The notes beneath the pieces were generated by a model, which saw nothing but the letters and a program-made list of their open reading frames with translations, did no database searches and had not been told where the DNA came from. The position numbers and the translations under genes are program-made. 27,151 nucleotides of DNA from Elysia marginata. Its lineage: Eukaryota; Mollusca; Gastropoda; Plakobranchidae. Location: NCBI GenBank assembly GCA_019649035.1, contig BMAT01010758.1, positions 97,918 to 125,068 on the forward strand, written 5' to 3'. Below, piece by piece: positions 24,701 to 27,151 of the stretch (the first letter of the stretch is position 1; the number at the start of each line of letters is the position of its first letter).

Positions 24701-26383
24701 ACAAGAGTCTGTTTGAGACTTAAGCCGATATTAAACCTACCCCCTGCCTTGTTTAAGTATCATGTTGATTTCGGCCAGAATTAAGCATGACTTATTCTAA
24801 GCCACACTGGCGCAACGGAAAATAAATTTTAAGTCTCAGCTGAGCCGAGATAGTCTTAACCGCAGTTCAACCACGCTAGTGCAACCGAGTGCCAAAGTAA
24901 CGAACTTACAGCATCATGCCTGATTTGTAGCGATATTTCCGCCTCGGTTTGCTGGGCTTGAAATGTAATAGTTCCTGTCACCGGCTGGATATCCTGGCCT
25001 GGAACGGCATCAGCGTCGGAAGAATTTACCTTACACGAGAAAGGGGATAGATGAAGAACTTTAATACCACATGATAAAAGAAATCAGTGTGCATTTGGAC
25101 TGGTTAAAATGAAAAAAAAATGTAACAACTTTAAACTTTGATACTGGAATAAATAAAAGTTTATCCAAAAAGCTGAAGCTTGAAGATACCTTAAAAAACA
25201 TAACACTCTTGCACGCAATCATGATTATTCAGCTCTTCCAGCGACTAGTTTTCTGAACTGCATCAAAATATTACTAGAAATATAGAGCCGTGTCTTTTTG
25301 ACATACCATGAAGTTGACGCTGATTGCACCAAACGCAGACACATCTCTTTTTACTTTAAGTTTGGTCACAGATGTAAAGCTTCTCTCTCTGACAAGGAGA
25401 GGTGATGGCTGAGAAAACAAAGAAATTGTTTTGAACATTGTTGTCATTCTGAAAGATAACTATGTGAAAAAGTTAAGTCAGGCCTTTAGAAAATAAGTGC
25501 AAAATAAAAAAAAATCTAACACAATATTATACTGCATGCTCACAATAATTAGGTCAAATTAAGTTCACCAAATAATTCTCTATCATCATATTGAAGTGCC
25601 GGTATTAATATTATTGATTCTGCCTAAAATGCTCCTCAAAGACAACTTATGAGCTGGTTGTTGTCTTCGAAACTATTTTACATACTAAATCTATGAATGT
25701 AGAAAACAAGCCTTTTACAAGTACGAGTAGATTTGTAATTTAACTGCTTTGATAGAATTAATACATTGTGGTCGTTCTGTGACTTTTCATAATCCAGTGG
25801 AGTCTTCAATTGTTTCATGCTCTGAACTGAAAACTTCAGTGGAATATTCTAATTATCATTGAAATTTTTTTACCAGTGGAGATCCTAGCATCGAAACTTA
25901 AAATCTTTAAATTGTATTTCCGCTCGATCCGGATGTTTCCGCCTTTCTAAAAAAGAAGAACTAGATTCTAGGCTGTTGTGTGTACGCTATCTAATATAAA
26001 AAAAACCAGCAACAACAATAATAAACGCAACATCAGCAACATCAACAGCAATAAAAATGTCGATGACAAACCAGTAACAAGAACGATAAATGCAACGAAC
26101 AACATCTGATTGAGTTACACCTCCTGGAAGACCAACCTACCTCATCAATGCTAAACACTCCATAAGCGTCATCGTTGGCCCTGATGACGACCCGCAGCGT
26201 GTTCTTGGCGCCGACTCTGACTGCAGGGTCTAGCGGTTCCAGCCGCATGTAGAACAACTCCTCAGTCTCGGCCACCAGGTCATCGTTGACTGTAAAGGTC
26301 ACGGACGTCACGCCTCTCTCTCGGGCAGCGTAGCGCGCCACCTGGCTGCTACCTACGAAATCGTTGTCCGGGTCATTAGGAAC
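3564..26383 (-). CDS. ADGRV1: ADGRV1 (VLGR1)-like giant Calx-beta protein, internal 16 exons
   Basis: Sixteen minus-strand exons join into one open frame of 930 codons with GT-AG introns and matching phases throughout. The product is a chain of Calx-beta repeats, recognised by the recurring pattern of a GTLxFxDGQ-like strand, then DDxxPExxExFxVxL, then an IxANDNPxG turn and a start strand such as VxRxGG. Sequons (VNSS, LANIT, FNVT, LNVT, INIT) and the absence of membrane segments fit an extracellular chain. In animals this exon-rich tandem array is typical of the adhesion GPCR ADGRV1, which in vertebrates forms fibrous links in hair cells and photoreceptors and binds Ca2+ through Calx-beta loops. 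The N-terminus, EPTP repeats, GAIN/GPS and 7TM parts are not in the window, so another large Calx-beta protein (FREM/FRAS1 family, or a secreted relative) is not fully excluded. Intron lengths run from 277 to 3,388 bases, and most long introns carry transposons. Confidence 0.85.
3688..6613. other. Intron O/P, no gene; TAGATCTA words and a CpG-containing patch
   Basis: This is AT-rich intron without a supported exon. TAGATCTA-type words recur (near 3788, 3935, 4361, 5585 and 6045-6170). From about 4985 to 5105 there is a patch clearly richer in G+C and CpG (with GGTATCGGTATC and TCGGTCACGTGCC), perhaps an old insertion. Short open frames here show no recognisable domain. Confidence 0.5.
6019..6037. 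repeat. (CA)n microsatellite
   Basis: A short CA dinucleotide run follows a CCCCCCC tract in intron O/P. Confidence 0.9.
6614..6836. repeat. 223-bp near-perfect palindrome (foldback element)
   Basis: The left arm, 6614-6719, and the right arm, 6731-6836, are reverse complements over 106 bases with one visible mismatch (GTCTCAATACG against GTCTCACTACG). An 11-base spacer (6720-6730) separates them. No coding capacity is seen. The structure resembles a foldback MITE. Clear target-site duplications are not visible at the flanks. It lies about 177 bases downstream of the exon O donor in the gene's sense direction. Confidence 0.95.
7013..7206 (-). CDS. ADGRV1: Exon O: first two thirds of Calx-beta repeat 8
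   Basis: This exon has 194 bases, phase 1 in and phase 0 out. After the split Gly codon it reads EGQAGQQLNVTVLVQRAWGT, then NGQVTVPWSVLPADQQDLTP, and GALVFQDGQNEAAIVILVVN ending at DD. LNVT is a sequon. The acceptor is TTGACCAAATCAG/GTGAA and the donor is GATGAT/GTAAGT, placed between DD and the IPE of exon P, the same position as the C/D junction. Confidence 0.92.
7985..9450 (+). mobile_element. RTE-like LINE relic, opposite strand to host gene
   Basis: Reverse transcriptase similarity begins near KSPGEDEIPAEL and continues through VYIPIPKV, ETQLGFRK, FIDYTKAFDRVN, RGVRQGCILSSVLFNL and the catalytic box YTDDT. After TKYQYLGHIY the frame breaks up; it resumes with LLDQLIKSKLRYTGHVIKGS and the C-terminal GRRGRGRPKRSWTDDIKQW, ending near VMVANLRTEEGT. 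In-frame stops stand at 8212-8214, 8290-8292 and 8779-8781, and frameshifts occur between about 8880 and 9100. The endonuclease domain is missing, so this is a 5'-truncated dead copy. The clade call (RTE/BovB-like) is from memory of motif style and is tentative; that it is a LINE is certain. Confidence 0.85.
8338..8781 (+). pseudogene. LINE reverse transcriptase core fragment
   Basis: This is the longest uninterrupted part of the LINE, about 147 residues. It includes DYTKAFDR with the first catalytic Asp, RGVRQGC, and YTDDTV with the second and third catalytic Asp (YTDD in place of the commoner YADD). It is closed by a TAG where related elements read on (MNAK-stop-TKTMHIGK). It belongs to the surrounding LINE relic and is not a host gene. 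Confidence 0.85.
9486..9636 (-). CDS. ADGRV1: Exon N: end of Calx-beta repeat 7, start of repeat 8
   Basis: This exon has 151 bases, phase 0 in and phase 1 out. It reads VSARYTLALTPMGNPPSVLG, then ERTSVSITILGSDNPFGVIQ, FYTDPTVVTT. The residues after IPE (VSARYTL) lack the usual acidic pair. The acceptor is GACTTTTTCAG/GTATC and the donor is ACCACAG/GTACGA. An opposite-strand LINE ends within about 45 bases of the donor. Confidence 0.87.
9637..10563. other. Intron M/N part, no gene
   Basis: This is an AT-rich stretch with no Calx-beta exon and no recognisable element on either strand. A short ATATC-type run (about 9691-9707) is present. Confidence 0.5.
10564..11640 (-). mobile_element. CR1/L2-like LINE 3' end, same strand as host gene
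   Basis: Read on the minus strand, the C-terminal part of a LINE reverse transcriptase is seen in two frames: VKNYGVIMDDELSMTPQINN, then LCRSMHYQIRNIASIRNYL, then LDYCNSLLAGL and LQVVQNNAARVVKR. Further on are ALISHKSINGRGPAY and PGRALRSSNVNK, ending near 11010. A 3' UTR follows with an AAAGCGCTATATAAA motif (about 10637-10652) common at LINE 3' ends, then an (ATT)n tail. Frameshifts and stops show it is dead, and its 5' part is absent. It is a typical 5'-truncated insertion in intron M/N. Confidence 0.85.
10566..10613. repeat. (ATA)n microsatellite, tail of the LINE
   Basis: About 14 uninterrupted ATA units, reading ATT on the LINE strand, sit exactly at the LINE 3' end and are explained as its tail. 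Confidence 0.9.
11884..11926. repeat. (GA)n microsatellite (CT on host sense strand)
   Basis: A GA run with one interruption lies 47 bases downstream of the exon M donor. Confidence 0.95.
11973..12161 (-). CDS. ADGRV1: Exon M: most of Calx-beta repeat 7
   Basis: This exon has 63 codons, phase 0 at both ends. It reads EGEGAVQVIVERTGGLLEER, then SVRYSISPAGEEQFYGATNV, and VVAIPDGIPE. The DD pair before PE is replaced by PDG. The acceptor is ACTGTACACCAG/GAGG and the donor is CCAGAG/GTAACC. Exon L to M continuity shows that the assembly gap in the upstream intron does not remove coding sequence. Confidence 0.9.
12214..12392. repeat. Imperfect (TAG)n array, left of assembly gap
   Basis: TAG/GTA trinucleotides with substituted units (GTG, GCA, AAA) begin about 52 bases upstream of the exon M acceptor and run into the gap. 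On the host sense strand it reads (CTA)n. The long Val and Tyr open frames across it are artefacts of the repeat. Confidence 0.95.
12393..12956. other. Assembly gap, 564 N
   Basis: The run of N is flanked on both sides by the same TAG/AGC trinucleotide array, so the repeat probably continues through the gap. Exons L and M join in phase across it, so no coding sequence appears to be lost. Confidence 0.98.
12957..13022. repeat. (TAG)n/(CAG)n array, right of assembly gap
   Basis: This continues the array beyond the gap, with blocks of AGC/CAG units inside the TAG repeat. Confidence 0.93.
13023..14113. other. Intron L/M part, no gene
   Basis: No exon or known element is seen. An 18-base perfect palindrome AATATTTGCGCAAATATT lies at 13332-13349, and a GT-rich stretch at about 13842-13872. 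Confidence 0.5.
14114..14328 (-). CDS. ADGRV1: Exon L: rest of Calx-beta repeat 6, start of repeat 7
   Basis: This exon has 215 bases, phase 1 in and phase 0 out. It reads MSEVLINIGIKADDIPELTE, then SVVVNLDSIEPSN, and ATSIVIDVLSNDNPGGVIQF. The ADDIPELTE loop keeps the acidic signature. The closing strand FSPQMAASFEIE joins directly to EGEGAVQV of exon M. The acceptor is CGGATACCAG/GTATG and the donor is ATTGAG/GTAAGT. Confidence 0.9.
14781..14889. repeat. Compound (GA)n/(CAGA)n microsatellite
   Basis: GA blocks alternate with two CAGA blocks (about 14812-14840 and 14851-14867). It lies 20 bases downstream of the exon K donor and is CT-rich on the host sense strand. Confidence 0.95.
14910..15033 (-). 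CDS. ADGRV1: Exon K: opening half of Calx-beta repeat 6
   Basis: This exon has 124 bases, phase 0 in and phase 1 out. It reads VGLLVSREGLSGRAVVRWSV, then SGNDVTADDVQDLSGTVVLE, matching strand A, strand B and the DFxxxSGT strand of Calx-beta. The acceptor ends in AAG (CATGTAAG/GTTGG). The donor is GAGACTG/GTAAAT, with a compound CT/CTGT microsatellite starting about 20 bases into the intron. Confidence 0.87.
15034..15630. other. Intron J/K, no gene
   Basis: This is AT-rich intron with nothing recognisable; a poly-A run of 14 on the plus strand lies near 15516. Confidence 0.6.
15631..15785 (-). CDS. ADGRV1: Exon J: end of Calx-beta repeat 5, linker to repeat 6
   Basis: This exon has 155 bases, phase 1 in and phase 0 out. 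It reads PAPRFGSFNGPTIGEFRP, then TTVLVQAAQANGETGFFNVT, NQFVDEPEEGVTM. The usual IxANDNPxG turn is replaced by VQAAQANGETG. FNVT is a sequon. The acceptor is TGACTTCTCAG/CTGC and the donor is ACAATG/GTAATA. Confidence 0.87.
15786..16282. other. Intron I/J, no gene
   Basis: No exon, repeat or element is recognisable here. Confidence 0.6.
16283..16429 (-). CDS. ADGRV1: Exon I: atypical middle of Calx-beta repeat 5
   Basis: This exon has 147 bases, phase 1 at both ends. After the split Gly codon it reads DVLEASSETFVLPEGQDPVL, then VDFDLKASAFLSVGGQF and TAVIESVSFEE. Where other repeats carry DDxxPExxExF, this one has ASAFLSVGGQF, so the acidic Ca2+ ligands are missing. The acceptor is CGCACACCAG/GTGAC and the donor is GAGGAGC/GTGAGT. 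Confidence 0.85.
16430..17158. other. Intron H/I, no gene
   Basis: Two adjacent plus-strand open frames of 73 codons show no domain and no splice context, and I treat them as chance. A T run at 17143-17156 precedes the exon H donor and reads as poly-A on the sense strand. Confidence 0.55.
17159..17273 (-). CDS. ADGRV1: Exon H: opening strands of Calx-beta repeat 5
   Basis: This exon has 115 bases, phase 0 in and phase 1 out. It reads TQTPRTLRLSVTRSGGRERN, then LLANITVQYEDSYEQREE; the VTRSGG segment matches the usual first strand and LANIT holds a sequon. The acceptor is TATCTTTGTAG/ACCC and the donor is GAAGAAG/GTAAAA. Another frame through this exon (PNAQDFEAISDQ) also looks Calx-like, but it stops early and breaks phase with exons G and I. 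Confidence 0.78.
17373..17423. repeat. Imperfect (GA)n microsatellite
   Basis: GA with GATA and GTGA interruptions lies about 100 to 150 bases upstream of the exon H acceptor. It is CT on the host sense strand. Confidence 0.9.
17424..18250. other. Intron G/H part, no gene
   Basis: No exon or element is recognised. Short open frames on both strands lack domains. Confidence 0.5.
18251..18395. mobile_element. Foldback/MITE-like element, about 145 bp
   Basis: An inverted repeat opens with TATCAAGATG on the left and closes with CATTTTGATA on the right. Inside are arms GGAAGTTGGAGTAAAACTTT and the inverted GGAAGTTGGAGCATAACTCT, each followed by TTTTGTGC (21 of 24 matching over the best part). The central loop is about 45 bases. 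The shape fits a small non-autonomous DNA element. The family is not identified and the ends are approximate. Confidence 0.6.
18528..18757 (-). CDS. ADGRV1: Exon G: rest of Calx-beta repeat 4, first strand of repeat 5
   Basis: This exon has 230 bases, phase 1 in and phase 0 out. After the split Gly codon it reads TLVFADGQNEASITLTVVQD, then NTPEPAEMFDVNLIPNSV, a standard Calx-beta Ca2+ loop. EDSDNVYGTVEFGPGTDHAL then ends repeat 4. The acceptor is GTTTCCCAAAG/GAACA and the donor is TTTACG/GTGAGT. It is more GC-rich than the surrounding intron. Confidence 0.9.
18758..19331. other. Intron F/G, no gene
   Basis: A short hairpin GCCCG-TTCGAAAGCTCTT-CGGGC lies at about 18903-18925 in an otherwise featureless intron. 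No exon or element is recognised. Confidence 0.5.
19332..19590 (-). CDS. ADGRV1: Exon F: end of Calx-beta repeat 3 and start of repeat 4
   Basis: This exon has 259 bases, phase 0 in and phase 1 out. It begins GEAELVVPSVTNVIINANDN and continues PSGILSFQATSDG, closing repeat 3. SSVTFQVHRYEGTFGEVTVQ then opens repeat 4. The donor is CGAG/GTTAGG, with a weak position +3. The acceptor CTGTCCCAG/GGTGAG directly follows a CT microsatellite of about 93 bases. Confidence 0.9.
19597..19689. repeat. Long (GA)n microsatellite forming an acceptor's pyrimidine tract
   Basis: On the host strand this is a CT run of about 93 bases with one C-rich block. It ends seven bases from the exon F acceptor and so supplies its polypyrimidine tract. 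Confidence 0.95.
19690..20381. other. Intron E/F part, no gene
   Basis: AT-rich intron, no recognisable feature. Confidence 0.6.
20382..20681 (-). CDS. ADGRV1: Exon E: most of Calx-beta repeat 3
   Basis: This is the largest exon, 100 codons, phase 0 at both ends. It begins SQYRFEEGPNSKTVTVDVTR and includes FEGTDGALTFQPMETRKTI and FLIKDDNTPELEEYFRIRL, a nearly complete Calx-beta repeat with an intact DD/PE/EE signature. The loop between the first strands is long, about 25 residues rich in G, D and N. The donor is taken as GAG/GTAGAT; the alternative CTAG/GTGAAA a few bases on would put a stop at the join with exon F. Confidence 0.9.
20682..21398. other. Intron D/E, no gene
   Basis: Very AT-rich between 20940 and 21300. 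No exon or element recognised. Confidence 0.6.
21399..21521 (-). CDS. ADGRV1: Exon D: end of Calx-beta repeat 2
   Basis: This exon has 41 codons, phase 0 at both ends. It starts IPERDESFFVTLISASNDAR and ends VVIQANDAAVRFSS. The IPERDESF core is the Ca2+-loop signature of Calx-beta. The acceptor is TCGCTCATCAG/ATACC and the donor is TCTAGT/GTGAGT. Two long CT tracts lie upstream of the acceptor in the sense direction. Confidence 0.9.
21551..21716. repeat. Two (GA)n microsatellite tracts
   Basis: Tracts at 21551-21596 and about 21643-21716, separated by some 45 bases of unique sequence, lie upstream of the exon D acceptor. Both read CT on the host sense strand; the nearer is about 30 bases from the exon. 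Confidence 0.95.
21935..22330 (+). mobile_element. LINE reverse transcriptase C-terminal fragment
   Basis: An open frame of about 117 codons reads ALINFYRAIVESTLTQSIIG, then KDIKRLNSIVINAHKLIGF, LPSLQSLSEERM and PLINSFFLQAIKHLN. This is the C-terminal segment of a common animal LINE ORF2 (CR1/L2 or jockey-like group). The upstream part is absent and one upstream frameshift is likely, so it is a 5'-truncated fragment on the strand opposite to the host gene. It is followed by about 150 bases of unclear sequence and then the Harbinger terminus. Confidence 0.8.
22843..23262 (+). pseudogene. Harbinger Myb/SANT-like DNA-binding protein relic
   Basis: Three frames read in turn give RTKYTAHEKELLLAIL, then LKPYLMIEDKRNDSTIN, a basic segment VFMNRKLKRKKNITQG, and finally MLTNGGGGPAEPMHKMPDSD. 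This order, with a FTxxEKxLLL start, an IEDKRxD motif, a basic WxNLK-like stretch and a TGGGPP-like linker, matches the Myb/SANT-like accessory protein of animal Harbinger elements. Stops and frameshifts show it is dead. The protein would normally bind the element ends and bring in the transposase. Confidence 0.6.
23263..23699. other. Central part of Harbinger element, unassigned
   Basis: A plus-strand frame at 23313-23519 (LRGRGRGSSAGNRWHEPV) is unlike any Harbinger protein I know and may be chance. The rest, 23520-23699, where the transposase C-terminus would be expected, is not recognisable. Confidence 0.4.
23700..24390 (-). pseudogene. HARBI1-like Harbinger transposase relic
   Basis: Three frames give an N-terminal part (RQLMRDRINSFICFRDN, AFVPAKLHALTLIRFLATEC), then FSEIAGFPGVIGCIDCTPIH, which matches the HARBI1 motif around the first catalytic Asp with Cys replacing the usual Gly. 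Next are LVARWSRSAHEARIFRNSV, like the VxxWPGSxHDSRIFRNS motif, and HGHLLEDNGHP in the place of GxLLGDSGYP. The C-terminal part with the last acidic residue is not recognisable. At least two frameshifts and several stops make it inactive. Confidence 0.8.
24391..24880. other. Right end of Harbinger element, unassigned
   Basis: A minus-strand frame (24373-24618, including EGPSALTDG) has no recognised domain. The final 100 bases repeat the terminal-repeat motif (TGCGCCAGTGTGGCTTA on the minus strand near 24800-24816). Confidence 0.4.
24910..25029 (-). CDS. ADGRV1: Exon C: middle of Calx-beta repeat 2
   Basis: This exon has 40 codons, phase 0 at both ends. It starts VNSSDADAVPGQDIQPVTGT, continues ITFQAQQTEAEISLQIRHDA, and stops exactly before the conserved IPE of exon D. 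The acceptor is unusual, ending GTGTAAG rather than CAG or TAG. The donor is a strong GCT/GTAAGT, and a Harbinger transposon begins about ten bases beyond it. VNSS is a possible N-glycosylation site. Confidence 0.87.
25307..25408 (-). CDS. ADGRV1: Exon B: opening strands of Calx-beta repeat 2
   Basis: This exon has 34 codons, phase 0 at both ends. The acceptor is TGTTTTCTCAG/CCATC and the donor is TTCATG/GTATGT. The peptide PSPLLVRERSFTSVTKLKVK runs into AFGAISVNFM, matching the first beta strands of a Calx-beta repeat (VxRxxxAxGxVxVxF). It is too short to stand out as an open frame and was found by following phase from exon A to exon C. Confidence 0.85.
25409..26140. other. Intron A/B, no gene
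   Basis: AT-rich intron, no recognisable element. A short CAACAACAATAATAA-like stretch lies near 26010-26055. Confidence 0.6.
26141..26383 (-). CDS. ADGRV1: Exon A: second half of Calx-beta repeat 1
   Basis: This exon has 81 codons, phase 0 at both ends. The acceptor is TTGAATTTCAG/GTTCC and the donor is GATGAG/GTAGGT. It begins VPNDPDNDFVG and contains FTVNDDLVAETEELFYMRL, then VVIRANDDAYGVFSID, the end of a Calx-beta fold with its acidic Ca2+ loop intact (NDD, ETEE). The first half of the repeat must come from an exon above 26383. I did not find one before the window end. Confidence 0.9.
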
Positions 26384-27119
26384 CTGAAATTCAAGAAACC
26401 AGTATTTAGCCTATGTTGGACTGTTATTTATTGAATTGTCTCTGAAACAAGCCAGGGTAATCCGGAGACTTAACTTAGCAAAAAACAATAAAAACAAAAA
26501 AAAACAACTGTTTATCATTTTCAGTTTAGTTAGTCTTACTCTAATTTCGTTTAATTATCAAAACAATTTTTTTAAATTTAAATTATAAACGAGTTGAAAA
26601 ATGAACAAAACTTTTCTCCGCATGTCCAGGAGGAGAAGTTTTGAGGACGGTAGACTACCTTCAAATAGCTTCAGATATAGTTTACATTTTCTTAAAAGAA
26701 TGTTTGGTTGAGAGAAATATTATATTTACTCACGAAGCTAGATGTCACAAAAGTCGAAATGACTGTGGCGTATAAATGCTATGATTTCAATGTGAATTTT
26801 TAACAAACAAAAAATAATAAATGTCTCGCATTCTGCCCAAATGAGTTGGAAGTCGAAAGGCTTAGTTTGGAGATATAGGCTTTTAAAATTTAGTGATGTT
26901 CAGATGACAATTTTTTTATTTCAGATATTGACGCCAAAATCATTTCTAAATAGTTTTCCCACCAAATAGTTGTACATGAAAGTAGGGAAGATAAGCTTTT
27001 TTCTTGCGCCAAAAACTGACTTCCTTCCAATTTCGACTTCAGACTCATTTGGACTGATTGCAAAAAACTAAGATTAAGAGATTATGAATAAAAGTTCATT
27101 GTCCTTTCGAAAGAGAGAA
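26384..27119. other. Intron upstream of exon A, no gene
   Basis: I looked on the minus strand for the exon encoding the first half of repeat 1 and saw none; it probably lies beyond the window. Confidence 0.55.
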
Positions 27120-27151
27120 AAGGAGAGAGAGAGATAGATAGACAGAGAGAG
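27120..27151. repeat. (GA)n microsatellite at window end
   Basis: GA with GATA and GACA units runs off the window. It is CT on the host sense strand, like the others. Confidence 0.9.

Larger units (their letters stand above)
22486..24897. mobile_element. Degenerate PIF/Harbinger DNA transposon
   Basis: The termini are an imperfect inverted repeat: CACTCGGCTGCACCAATGCG on the left (from 22494) against CACTCGGTTGCACTAGCGTG read inward from the right end, 21 of 27 positions matching. TAA stands outside both proposed ends (22483-22485 and 24898-24900), the size and sequence of a Harbinger target duplication, though the outermost bases do not align well. Inside are a broken Myb/SANT-like frame on the plus strand and a broken HARBI1-like transposase on the minus strand, the two genes expected for this superfamily. 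It sits in intron C/D, immediately inside the exon C donor. Confidence 0.8.

Noticed and set aside
1..27151. CRISPR array, rRNA, tRNA or bacterial-type operon
   Set aside because: The sequence is an intron-rich eukaryotic locus. No spaced direct repeats, rRNA segments or tRNA cloverleafs were seen on either strand.

Overview
This is eukaryotic, intron-rich, AT-rich genomic DNA. The mix of elements (a Ty3/Gypsy LTR element, RTE-like and CR1/L2-like LINEs, a PIF/Harbinger DNA transposon, long GA/CT microsatellites, many TAGATCTA words) suggests a marine invertebrate, most likely a mollusc and perhaps a gastropod. The species call is inference; the eukaryotic call is certain, because there are sixteen GT-AG exons.

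One host gene spans almost the whole window on the minus strand. I reconstructed 16 consecutive coding exons (26383 down to 3564; 2,791 coding bases, 930 complete codons plus one base). Every junction keeps reading phase, and together they encode a tandem array of about seven and a half Calx-beta repeats with several N-glycosylation sequons and no membrane segment. The best match is the giant extracellular region of an ADGRV1 (VLGR1/GPR98/MASS1)-like adhesion GPCR. Both ends of the gene lie outside the window: no signal peptide, GPS/GAIN or 7TM region and no stop codon is seen. Two of the repeats (exons H-J and M-N) have lost the acidic Ca2+-binding signature that the others keep.

The introns hold the mobile elements. 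From low to high coordinate they are: a Ty3/Gypsy element on the minus strand (1-about 2900; pol open to the window edge, gag with two in-frame stops); a 223-bp near-perfect palindrome (6614-6836); an RTE-like LINE relic on the plus strand (about 7985-9450) ending just outside exon N; a CR1/L2-like LINE 3' end on the minus strand with an (ATT)n tail (about 10564-11640); a (TAG)n/(CTA)n array interrupted by a 564-base assembly gap (12393-12956); a small foldback/MITE-like element (18251-18395); a CR1/L2-like LINE fragment on the plus strand (about 21935-22330); and a degenerate PIF/Harbinger transposon (about 22486-24897) whose end lies roughly ten bases inside the splice donor of exon C.

Every long GA/CT microsatellite shows CT on the sense strand of the host gene. 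Those whose nearest exon is visible lie within about 150 bases of it, and one forms the polypyrimidine tract of an acceptor. I saw no RNA genes, CRISPR arrays or second host gene. I did not find a novel multi-gene system; the unusual features are the palindrome, the microsatellite polarity, the transposons at splice sites and the alternating loss of Ca2+-site residues.
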